A stretch of 38,354 bases of DNA from DATJHM01 sp035493895 (lineage in GTDB: Bacteria > Chloroflexota > Ktedonobacteria > Ktedonobacterales > Ktedonobacteraceae), in NCBI GenBank assembly GCA_035493895.1, contig DATJHM010000208.1, forward strand, positions 1-38,354, given 5' to 3'. Positions 8,710-15,671 of the stretch are shown here, one piece after another (position 1 is the stretch's first letter; each line of letters starts with the position of its first letter). Made by a program: the position numbers and the translations under genes. The notes beneath the pieces are model-generated. The model ran no database searches and was not told the origin of the DNA. It saw only the letters and a list, made by a program, of their open reading frames with translations.

Positions 8710-9456
8710 TCAACGCATTTTCTCGAGAATCAGTAGTCCGGTTGCTTCTTCAGTGCCTGTCACGGCAGGTACGCAGGTGCTGGCGTTTTTGTGCAGGCAG
8801 AAGTCCAGGTCGCGTTCCTGTCCCCCGGCTTTCAGGTCGCGGGCCGATTGTGCGCATTCAAGCAATCTGGCGGGGGGATAGCTTTCGTAAAGGGTAATCG
8901 CGGCCTGTACGTTATCGGGACAGTGGAGCCCGCTATACTGGCGCTGAAGCTCCAGTGCCATGTATCCTGCACTGGTGCTATCTTCAAGCGCAAAGTAGCC
9001 ATATTCGGCGGCACATACGATGGCGATATTGCTCCGTTGCTGTGCGGCCAGATCGAGCGCGTAGCCAGTAACGGCCTGAGCGTTGTAGAAGCTACCTGCC
9101 AGGCGCGTGCTTTGCTCTGGACAGGCGAAGAGGGCGCGCGTACCATTACTGGTGGTCAGAATAAGTTCGCGCTCCTTGAGGTCGAGCCGGGCAAATTGTG
9201 CCGGTGAGTTGCCATAGTCAAAGCCCGCAGGCGTTTTCATATGTCGCTCGCCACAGAGCATGCGCCCTGGAACTTTTCGTGCGGCCTCTAACGCTTGCTC
9301 CAGCGTCTGGGCTGCCAGGACACGCCGCGCGCCCGCCTCGAACATCACGGCCAGCGTGGTCGTGGCGCGCATGGCGTCGATGACGATATAAATATCGTTC
9401 GCTGGTGCTTCAATGTAGTTCAGCTCGGCTGGATTAAAAAAGATGTTGAGCTGCAA
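8710..9456 (-). CDS. ComB family protein (2-phosphosulfolactate phosphatase-like)
   Basis: Hallmarks of the ComB family are present: VIDAMRATTT near residues 25-34, the CGE block near 68-70, GNSP at 82-85 and TTSNGTRA at 101-108. Length (248 residues) fits. In methanogens ComB dephosphorylates 2-phosphosulfolactate on the way to coenzyme M. Bacterial relatives are common, often without a coenzyme M pathway, so the real substrate here is open. The start is TTG 9456; AGGAGA stands 7 bases upstream and no in-frame ATG or GTG fits better. No other sulfolactate or coenzyme M gene is in the window. Confidence 0.88.
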   Translation of the reverse strand: MQLNIFFNPAELNYIEAPANDIYIVIDAMRATTTLAVMFEAGARRVLAAQTLEQALEAARKVPGRMLCGERHMKTPAGFDYGNSPAQFARLDLKERELILTTSNGTRALFACPEQSTRLAGSFYNAQAVTGYALDLAAQQRSNIAIVCAAEYGYFALEDSTSAGYMALELQRQYSGLHCPDNVQAAITLYESYPPARLLECAQSARDLKAGGQERDLDFCLHKNASTCVPAVTGTEEATGLLILEKMR

Positions 9457-9586
9457 ATGATTCTCTCCTGATGTACTTTTACTTGATCTTTTAGGGATGC
9501 AAATCTCTATTTCTCCTCTGAAGAGCCAGCGCTTACCCTATCTCTTTTCCCAACTCGTTTGCAGGGATTGAAATAAATGCACACAT

Positions 9587-9622
9587 AAAAAACGACAGCC
9601 TGCTCATATATGCCAGGTTGTC
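9587..9622 (-). terminator. Rho-independent terminator downstream of the EncFtn gene
   Basis: Reading the minus strand, a 9-bp stem GACAACCTG / CAGGCTGTC (one G-T pair, 11-base loop) is followed by G and six T's. On the plus strand the same stem is followed by ATCC and five T's, so it may work in both directions. Confidence 0.75.
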
Positions 9623-9842
9623 ATCCTTTTTGCAACTCTCCATTGAGGAATCTGTCGGATGGTTCTCTTGCGGGCTAGGATTGCTGGTTTTCTCCAGATA
9701 GATAGTCCTTGCCTTCTCTTTATATTAAAGCATAGATTTGCAAACGTTATATCCTGAAACGATCTTTCCTATGCAAACTCAACAAATTTGCTCTACTCTT
9801 GCTGAGCTCCTCGCGCAAAACGAAGATCAATTGCTCAGGCGC

Positions 9843-9891
9843 TTTCATGGCCCCTCGAGCAAGGCCATAGAGCACGCGAGGGGCCATGAAA
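9843..9891. repeat. Perfect 15-bp inverted repeat (hairpin)
   Basis: TTTCATGGCCCCTCG at 9843-9857 is repeated as its exact complement at 9877-9891 around a 19-base loop. No T-run follows on either strand, so it is not a standard terminator. It lies about 100 bases after the EncFtn stop and could protect that mRNA's 3' end. Confidence 0.75.
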
Positions 9892-9988
9892 AGATATCTC
9901 TCTGTCAGTGCTTTCGCTCCGCCAGAAAATGCAGGCGTGGATGCTTCCTGAAGATACTTATCTATACCGGAAAATGGCAATGCATACG

Positions 9989-10309
9989 CTACACATTTTC
10001 CTGCGCATGCTCGCCTTTTTTCGCGTTCGCAACAATATCTCCCTTTTGAAACAATACATGCTGAGCCGCAACTCGCCACTTTGGATGGCGGCGCAGTAAG
10101 AACTCCAGGTCCATCGAGAAGTGCAAAAACTCTTCAGATTGAGCTTGCAGCAAGAGCTGTTTGGCTTCAAGATCTTGCTCTAGCGAGATCCGTTGCTCAT
10201 ACCAGCCAATGGCTTCGCATTCCTCTTGAAGCGAAATGATCATGCGGGCAAATGTACGTGTCTCCTGCGATAGTTCGTGAACCGGCTCATGATACTGTTC
10301 AAAACTCAT
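9989..10309 (-). CDS. Encapsulated ferritin-like protein (EncFtn family), without a shell gene nearby
   Basis: The 106-residue all-helical protein matches EncFtn, the two-helix ferritin-like ferroxidase that assembles as an annular decamer inside encapsulin shells. It opens with YHEPVHELSQETR, the family's entry motif. The ferroxidase residues line up with the Rhodospirillum rubrum protein at a constant offset of two: E29, E30, E32, W36, Y37, then E59, E60 and H63 (EExxH). The HPKW...LF-x-x-G end is also conserved. I chose ATG 10309 because AAGGAG (10318-10323) stands 8 bases upstream; upstream in-frame ATGs at 10327 and 10339 lack a site. EncFtn genes normally sit beside an encapsulin gene and carry a C-terminal targeting peptide. 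Here no shell gene lies in the window, and the tail after the domain (VANAKKGEHAQENV) does not look like a typical targeting peptide. The neighbours (ComB-like, acyl-CoA synthetase) have no obvious iron link. Confidence 0.85.
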   Translation of the reverse strand: MSFEQYHEPVHELSQETRTFARMIISLQEECEAIGWYEQRISLEQDLEAKQLLLQAQSEEFLHFSMDLEFLLRRHPKWRVAAQHVLFQKGDIVANAKKGEHAQENV

Positions 10310-10317
10310 GCAAAATG

Positions 10318-10323
10318 CTCCTT
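10318..10323 (-). promoter_or_regulatory. Shine-Dalgarno site deciding the EncFtn start
   Basis: AAGGAG lies 8 bases before ATG 10309 and directly after the in-frame ATG 10327. The upstream ATG would include the site in its coding region, so 10309 is the likely start. Confidence 0.75.
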
Positions 10324-10345
10324 CCATGTAAAACCACATTCAATG

Positions 10346-10380
10346 TATTAACAGTAAAAATACACTCTTTACTGTTAATA
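10346..10380. promoter_or_regulatory. Perfect 13-bp palindrome upstream of EncFtn (candidate operator)
   Basis: TATTAACAGTAAA (10346-10358) and TTTACTGTTAATA (10368-10380) are exact complements around a 9-base centre. It lies 37-71 bases before the EncFtn ATG, where a promoter should be, and no T-run follows it. A binding site for a dimeric regulator of iron or oxidative stress is my inference; it does not match a metal-regulator box that I know. Confidence 0.6.
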
Positions 10381-10620
10381 TTTCTAAAACTTCTAGGATA
10401 ATATTTTATTCTTTATTTACTAAAAAATATATTTAAACACACTGATGTATGATACTGTACTCGAATAGTAACATGTGCAAATATATATTGGCAAGTGCCA
10501 TATTCGCACTTTTGAGCTTGTAGCACATTTGAATTGTGAAAAATACATTAAAAATGAACGAATATAGAGAAGAATACTACGCTATCTACCGGTATCTCTT
10601 TGGCTCGAAAAAACATAACA
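10381..10620. other. AT-rich gap with a nested hairpin
   Basis: This stretch is markedly more AT-rich than its surroundings and has no credible gene. At 10475-10509 there is a nested inverted repeat: outer arms GTGCAAATA / TATTCGCAC (8 of 9 paired) and inner arms TGGCA / TGCCA around two bases. It may hold promoter or regulator sites for the EncFtn gene. Confidence 0.4.
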
Positions 10621-10755
10621 GGTAGGGACCGGGCTTTATGCCGGTCCGGTGGCGGCAACGTTTCCGTTAGGATGACGGCGGTCTGGTGGCGGCAACGCTT
10701 CCGTTCGGATGACGCCGGTCTGGTGGCGGCTTTATGCCGGTCTGGTGGCGGTTGT
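10621..10755. repeat. Modular tandem repeats (GGTCTGGTGGCGG units)
   Basis: The unit GGTCYGGTGGCGG starts at 10643, 10680, 10717 and 10739, that is with steps of 37, 37 and 22 bases. The 37-base unit carries CAACGYTTCCGTT and GGATGACG; the 22-base step carries CTTTATGCC, also found in the leading GGGACCGGGCTTTATGCC hairpin (10624 on). ORFs across it on both strands only reflect the repeats. The leading block recurs inverted at the right end of the window (38272-38300). Confidence 0.75.
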
Positions 10756-10765
10756 GCAAGCACGC

Positions 10766-10804
10766 AAAAAAACACAGGCTTCAGAAATGCACATCAGAAG
10801 CCTG
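10766..10804 (-). terminator. Rho-independent terminator after the acyl-CoA synthetase gene
   Basis: On the minus strand CAGGCTTC / GAAGCCTG (10797-10804 with 10775-10782) forms an 8-bp stem, with extra inner pairs, and is followed by TG and seven T's. Confidence 0.88.
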
Positions 10805-10830
10805 CGTTCTGTCAATGTCCACGCGTAAGA

Positions 10831-12435
10831 TTATTGTGCGGAGATTGCCGCTCGCCCGCCACGCAGAACATATTTCTGGATCTTGCCGGTAGCTGTCTTG
10901 GGCAATTCAGCGACAAATGTGAATGACTTAGGCACTTTGAAGTGGGCCATATTGTCGCGCACAAAAATACGCAAATCCTCTTCGGTTGCGCTCTGTCCGG
11001 CCTTGAGAACGACAAATGCATGCGGGGCTTCGCCCCATTGCGCATCGGGCAGACCTACGACTGCGACCTCCTGAATCGCTGGATGACGTAAAAGCATCCC
11101 TTCAACTTCAACTGAGGAAATGTTCTCTCCCCCGCTGATGATGACGTCTTTCATACGGTCGCGGATTTCGACATAGCCATCAGGATGCACGACTGCCACG
11201 TCGCCAGTATGAAATCTGCCGCCTGCAAATGCGCGCGCCGTAGCTTCCGGATCGTTGTAATAGCCCTTCATGACGACATTGCCGCACGCTACAATTTCGC
11301 CGAGCGTGGCCCCATCGTGAGGTACCTCGTTCCCTCGCTCATCAACGACCAGCAACTCACCGGACGTGACCAGCTCTACGCCTTGACGGGCCTTGATGGT
11401 TGCACGGTTTTGCGGGGTGAGCGCGGTATGCTCTGGACGAGGCTCGCAGATGGTGATGAAGGGGGTTGTCTCGGTCAGACCATACAATTGTGTAATCTCC
11501 CATCCAAGTTCGCCCTCGATTCGCTCGATGGTTGCGGCTGCCGGGGGCGCTCCCGCCGTGAGTACGCGCACCTTCCGCCCTTTTGCTGTCTCCGCCAGTA
11601 CGATCTGTCGCATCTCCTCAGGCGCGTTGGCGATACCAATAAGCACTGTTGGGGCTGCACAGAGTAGCGTGCATCGTTCATCGCGAATCAGTGTGAAGAT
11701 GGCACCTGGTTCCACTTTGCGCAGACAGACATGGGTTCCTCCAACCGCTGTGACTGTCCAGACGAAGGTCCATCCGTTGGCATGGAACATCGGCAATGTC
11801 CAGAGGTAGCGATCAGCGGGCGACATCGCGATATGGATTAAGGTGCCAACGACGTTCATGTAGGCATTGCGATGGGTAATCATCACTCCTTTGGGCCGCG
11901 AGGTCGTACCGCTGGTATAGTTGATGGTCAGGAGATCATTCTCGGCAATCGCTGGGCGCGTGAAGGTTTCTGGCGCATTTGCCAGAACTGTTTCATAGTC
12001 CAGCCAGCCCGCTTCGCGCAATGGCTCGCTCAGTCCTTCGAGCGCTATCACGTGCTCAACTTCTGCTAGCTCAGGGCGAATACGCTCAATATCTTCCAAA
12101 TAACTGCTGTGTACACAGACGACCTTTGCTCCACTATGTTTGATGATGTAGGTGAAATCGTCCGCAATCAGACGATAGTTGATCGGGACGAGTACTGCCC
12201 CAATCTGAGGGACGGCGTAAAAAGATTCGAGGAGGGCGTGCGTGTTGGGCGCAATGTAGGCCACGCGATCGCCTTTGTTGACGCCAAGCTGCTGGAGGGC
12301 CGCAGACCAGCGATCACAGCGCCTGCCAAACTCTGCGTACGTCAAGCGCTGGCTTTCGTCGACAACTGCCTCGCGCTCAGGATAGAGGCGTCGCGCGCGA
12401 CGTAGGAACTCGAGCGGGGACAAAGGTGTTTCCAT
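10831..12435 (-). CDS. AMP-binding acyl-CoA synthetase (fatty-acid--CoA ligase family)
   Basis: The 534-residue ANL-superfamily enzyme activates a carboxylic acid with ATP and then forms the CoA thioester. The P-loop YTSGTTSRPKG is at 173-183, YGLTET at 318-323, the ribose-binding D412 is in FHTGDVAVVHPDG, the hinge region is RMKDVIISGGENIS (428-440), and the catalytic K518 is in PKTATGKIQK. The layout and MFHANGW block fit the medium/long-chain acyl-CoA synthetase branch. I start at ATG 12435 because AGGAGG (12443-12448) is 7 bases upstream. The frame extends to 12522, but that stretch includes the ribosome site and an odd Cys-rich leader. It is a single-gene unit with a good terminator (10766-10804). 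Acid chain length is not predictable. Confidence 0.92.
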   Translation of the reverse strand: METPLSPLEFLRRARRLYPEREAVVDESQRLTYAEFGRRCDRWSAALQQLGVNKGDRVAYIAPNTHALLESFYAVPQIGAVLVPINYRLIADDFTYIIKHSGAKVVCVHSSYLEDIERIRPELAEVEHVIALEGLSEPLREAGWLDYETVLANAPETFTRPAIAENDLLTINYTSGTTSRPKGVMITHRNAYMNVVGTLIHIAMSPADRYLWTLPMFHANGWTFVWTVTAVGGTHVCLRKVEPGAIFTLIRDERCTLLCAAPTVLIGIANAPEEMRQIVLAETAKGRKVRVLTAGAPPAAATIERIEGELGWEITQLYGLTETTPFITICEPRPEHTALTPQNRATIKARQGVELVTSGELLVVDERGNEVPHDGATLGEIVACGNVVMKGYYNDPEATARAFAGGRFHTGDVAVVHPDGYVEIRDRMKDVIISGGENISSVEVEGMLLRHPAIQEVAVVGLPDAQWGEAPHAFVVLKAGQSATEEDLRIFVRDNMAHFKVPKSFTFVAELPKTATGKIQKYVLRGGRAAISAQ

Positions 12436-12845
12436 TGGATAACCTCCTGAAGCATAAGCATTACCGTTTAACTGAAGCTCTTCGTTATGCTTGCTACATT
12501 TGCTACATGGGCAACTGCTCAATTACTGCTTCAATAAACAATCTTCATTGATCAATGTTAGTGCGAGAGGAATTCTTAAATATTACTATAACATATGCCA
12601 TCGCTTTCAGGATGTCTATATTTTCTCGTGTGAAATGTGTAGGACAGAATTTAGAACTATCTACTTACCCCTATACGTAGAGCATGTTATACTGTGCATA
12701 CTCTCGCAGTTAGAATTCAGAAAGACCTGTAAATAGCTTTTTAAGGCAGAGCTCAAATTCTATACTACAATATGCACCGATGTATCTCTGTAATCTCTAA
12801 ATGCGGGTATGAGGTATAGGTGCTTTTAACTTTATCTGTTGTCTC
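12436..12845. other. Divergent AT-rich gap between acyl-CoA synthetase and permease-kinase genes
   Basis: The 410 bases must hold the promoters of both divergent genes. I see several TATA-like hexamers (for example TTATACT near 12687) but no -35/-10 pair I trust. A 9-base tandem repeat TTGCTACAT occupies 12491-12508, close to the synthetase start. No small ORF has a convincing ribosome site. Confidence 0.4.
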
Positions 12846-15164
12846 ATGTATTCCAGCACAAAGGTGCCATTGCGCATGAAAGAAAAGAAATCCTCGGAAT
12901 GGCTGTATATCCCTACCACCTTGCAAAGTGTCGCAGGTAGCCCATTGCGCTCAGAACAGCGCGTCGGTGAACTGCTGCCACGTGTCTTCTCACGCATGGA
13001 TATGCTCGTGGTCTTCATTGCGATTGTCATTTTCATTCCTAATGCCTCGATTGTCCAGGCTACTCAGGGCGCGCGATCTGAGACCTATCTCTATTGGGCC
13101 ATTGGCGTGCTCACTTTCTTCCTTCCCGGGACAATTGTGGCTGCGCAACTGAATCGTTTCATGCCCGTTGATGGCTCAATCTACGTCTGGACTCATCGCG
13201 CATTAGGCCCACTCTGGGGCTTCTTTGCTGGTTTCTGCGCCTGGTTTCCGGGCATGCTGGTTCTGCTTGCCTGCGGGACTGGTACGATCACATTTTTCCA
13301 GGGCATCTGGGTGCAATTGTGGGGGAATGAACCAGGCTGGCTCATCGCTCCCTGGCAACAGGGGATCGTTGTCCTCTGCGTTCTCCTCTTAGCCGGTTGG
13401 CTCGCTACTCTTCCCTTGTCCCTCATTATGAAATTGGCGAAGAGCATTATCGCTCTTTACGCAACTGCTATCTTCGCTGTCGGTCTGGCTGGTGTCGTCT
13501 GGCTGGTCGGAGGGCATGGTTCGCAGATCCCACTCACGGTCAGCAGTGGCGAATTTAACGAACAGCACTTTGTCCTGTATGGTGTCGTGGTGCTGGCGTT
13601 GCTTGGCGTGGAAGTTCCCCTCAATATGGCCGCTGAAACGCGCCAACCGCATGCAACCAGGCTCTTCCTACGCTGGGGACCTCTTATTGTGCTGGTTGCC
13701 TATCTTCTGGGTACGTTTGGCGTGATGACGGTTGTACCCCAGAATGTCTCTGGTTTACCCTATTCAACATTGACTGCTATCAATGTAGCCTTTGGCGTTC
13801 CCGCTTCTGTTCTGGTCGGCCTTATCTTTGTTACTTTCTTCATTATTACTGCTGTCCTCTATAATGTTACATTTGCACGTATTTTGTTCGTCTCAGCTCT
13901 GGATGGTCGCCTTCCTGCAAGGCTTGCCAGCGTAAACCGCTATGGCGTACCCTCTCGTGCGATCAATGCGCAGACGGTCATCGCGCTGGTGATTGCTCTC
14001 TTCACCTATTTTGTCGGGCCAATCCTTTATCCTGAAGAAGGGTTCAGCTTCGCATCCAGGGTGTATGATGTCTTTCAGGCTACGACGAGCGTCATCTGGT
14101 GTATCTCAATGGTCATTCTCTTCCTCGATCTGCCTCTCCTTCTGAGGCGCTTCCGCGCTGTGCTCACGAAAAGCTCTAAACAACTGCTTGCACCTGTCTG
14201 GGTCTTACATCTCTGCTGTGTCGTAGGCGGAATGGCAAGCCTTCTCGGTATCTGGGCGACCTTCAGGTCGTCATGGAATAGTCAGCTTATTCCTGATGAT
14301 CAATGGCGCATCAATCTTATTATTACGACCTTTGTTTTTCTCATTATTGGTCTCATCGGTTCGGCCTATCCCCGCCTCTTGAGCAATCTTGAGGAGCAGA
14401 CTGCGGCTGTCCGCGAAAATGCTCGCCTCTACGATGAATTACAGATAGCTTATGTGAAGCTGAGTGAACTCGATCAGCTCAAAGATGCTTTTATCACGAG
14501 CGCGAGTCATGAGTTGCGCACTCCCCTTACGATTGTGCAGGGGTATCTCGAGCTGCTGCGTGAAATGGAGGATATCACTCCTGATATTCGGCAGGAATTT
14601 ATTGCGAAGGCCTGTCGCGCCTGCGATGAACTGGTTGTGTTGCAGGCAAATATTATGGATGCTAGCCGCCTTCAATTGGATGCCGCAACCTTATGCATCA
14701 CTCCTGTTGCAATCAAGAGCGTCACCTCTGCTATTGTCGAGCTCTTTGAGGCCTTAACTGTGAAGGATCAGCGAGATATTACTGTCGATATTGACGCGCA
14801 CCTGGTTGTGCAGGCGGATGAGGCACGCTTAAAGCAGATACTCCATAATTTGATCTCCAATGCACTACGCTACTCTCCTCCTCGTACCCCTATTCATATT
14901 GCTGCCCGGATCGAGGAAAAAGAGCGCATGGTACGTATAAGCGTAAGCGATCGCGGTCTGGGCATACCTCCCGCTAAGCAAGAAGCTATCTTCGACAAGT
15001 TTGTGCGCCTGGAACGCGATATGCATGGCACGGTTCGCGGGAGTGGCCTGGGTCTTTTTATCTCTCGCCAGCTTGTCGAGGCGATGCGAGGGACTCTGTG
15101 CGTTGAGAGTAGCGGCATCGAAAACGAAGGCTCGACTTTTTTCTTTACGCTTCCGCTGGATTAA
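12846..15164 (+). CDS. APC-family permease fused to a sensor histidine kinase
   Basis: One 772-residue chain combines two parts. Residues about 50-510 are a multi-spanning membrane region with the look of amino acid-polyamine-organocation permeases: IPNASIVQATQG in the first helix, QLNRFMPVDGSIYVWTHRALGP, and roughly twelve hydrophobic segments. A coiled linker (about 512-550) leads to a HisKA domain with the phospho-acceptor H555 in SHELRTPLT. A HATPase_c domain follows with the N box HNLISNALRYSP (about 667-677), G1 DRGLGIPP (about 702) and G2 GSGLGLFISR (about 732). All catalytic boxes are intact. SSS-transporter/kinase fusions (CbrA type) are known; this is an APC version. ATG 12846 has no ribosome site; ATG 12876 has AAAGGTG 9 bases upstream and may be the true start. 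No response regulator is adjacent, so its partner is unknown. Confidence 0.9.
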   Translation: MYSSTKVPLRMKEKKSSEWLYIPTTLQSVAGSPLRSEQRVGELLPRVFSRMDMLVVFIAIVIFIPNASIVQATQGARSETYLYWAIGVLTFFLPGTIVAAQLNRFMPVDGSIYVWTHRALGPLWGFFAGFCAWFPGMLVLLACGTGTITFFQGIWVQLWGNEPGWLIAPWQQGIVVLCVLLLAGWLATLPLSLIMKLAKSIIALYATAIFAVGLAGVVWLVGGHGSQIPLTVSSGEFNEQHFVLYGVVVLALLGVEVPLNMAAETRQPHATRLFLRWGPLIVLVAYLLGTFGVMTVVPQNVSGLPYSTLTAINVAFGVPASVLVGLIFVTFFIITAVLYNVTFARILFVSALDGRLPARLASVNRYGVPSRAINAQTVIALVIALFTYFVGPILYPEEGFSFASRVYDVFQATTSVIWCISMVILFLDLPLLLRRFRAVLTKSSKQLLAPVWVLHLCCVVGGMASLLGIWATFRSSWNSQLIPDDQWRINLIITTFVFLIIGLIGSAYPRLLSNLEEQTAAVRENARLYDELQIAYVKLSELDQLKDAFITSASHELRTPLTIVQGYLELLREMEDITPDIRQEFIAKACRACDELVVLQANIMDASRLQLDAATLCITPVAIKSVTSAIVELFEALTVKDQRDITVDIDAHLVVQADEARLKQILHNLISNALRYSPPRTPIHIAARIEEKERMVRISVSDRGLGIPPAKQEAIFDKFVRLERDMHGTVRGSGLGLFISRQLVEAMRGTLCVESSGIENEGSTFFFTLPLD

Positions 15165-15179
15165 CAGGATCGTTAAAAC

Positions 15180-15235
15180 CGTTGTTGTCTGGCGCAAATC
15201 TTCCAAACGACTCAAATTTGCGCCAGACAACAACG
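15180..15235. terminator. Perfect 20-bp hairpin between convergent genes (bidirectional terminator)
   Basis: Arms at 15180-15199 and 15216-15235 are exact complements (CGTTGTTGTCTGGCGCAAAT and its reverse) around a 16-base loop. It lies between the 3' ends of the permease-kinase gene and the small membrane-protein gene. T-rich stretches follow at a short distance on the plus strand and as GGTTTTAA on the minus strand. Confidence 0.75.
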
Positions 15236-15242
15236 CCAGTGT

Positions 15243-15479
15243 TTATTCTTTTTTAAAGTAATAGTCTATTACTCTAAATAGAGGATATGCTAACACAGAG
15301 GTACCAATGAGAACGTTGGGATTACGTGTAATAATAAATGCCACGAAACTGAGAGTCGCCAGGAACCCTGCAATACAAACCAATATGAGTCTTGTTGGAT
15401 CTCGCTCATTCGGTGGTATACTGTTTTTATTAGGGTCTGGGCTTGAGTGAACATCATTATTATGTTGGTTCTGTAACAT
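15243..15479 (-). CDS. Small two-helix membrane protein, unknown function
   Basis: A 78-residue protein with a polar, Asn/Pro-rich N-terminus (residues 1-28) followed by two hydrophobic segments, LILVCIAGFLATLSFVAFII (about 31-50) and VLIGTSVLAYPLFRVI (about 56-71), and a KKE end. AAAAGGA lies just upstream of ATG 15479, which supports translation. I do not recognise a family. Its stop codon is 7 bases from the strong hairpin at 15180-15235. It points the same way as, and lies 192 bases downstream of, the DndB-like gene, and could be transcribed with it. Confidence 0.6.
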   Translation of the reverse strand: MLQNQHNNDVHSSPDPNKNSIPPNERDPTRLILVCIAGFLATLSFVAFIITRNPNVLIGTSVLAYPLFRVIDYYFKKE

Positions 15480-15671
15480 CTTGTCCTTTTTCCTATCTAG
15501 TGAGCATATGGCTGGTAAATTTTGTAGAGTTTTTACTATCCATATGCTGCCTTTTATAAAAAACTTGTAGATCGATTTCCAGGTTCTGGCGTGTTGAATC
15601 TCATGGAATCGAGATTTGCTGGCTTTGTCAAAATTTCCTCCTGACTAGTTATTTTGTTGTTCAAAAGGCGT

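Larger units (their letters stand above)
9457..9988. other. Non-coding gap between the ComB-like and EncFtn genes
   Basis: Neither strand gives an ORF with a ribosome site and a recognisable product. The stretch holds a minus-strand terminator (9587-9622) and a strong 15-bp hairpin (9843-9891). A weak plus-strand frame (9738-10049) runs through the hairpin and has no ribosome site; it could be a decayed gene but I cannot show it. Confidence 0.5.

Noticed and set aside
9738..10049. Plus-strand ORF of 103 codons opposite the EncFtn 3' end
   Set aside because: It has no ribosome site, runs through the 15-bp hairpin and overlaps the conserved EncFtn coding sequence on the other strand.
9747..10079. 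Minus-strand ORF overlapping EncFtn in another frame
   Set aside because: Its first third is a frame shadow of EncFtn and the remainder shows no family pattern and crosses the hairpin.
10548..10926. ORFs on both strands across the tandem repeats
   Set aside because: Their sequence simply repeats the DNA units (SGGGN / PPPDRHK-like runs), and neither has a ribosome site.
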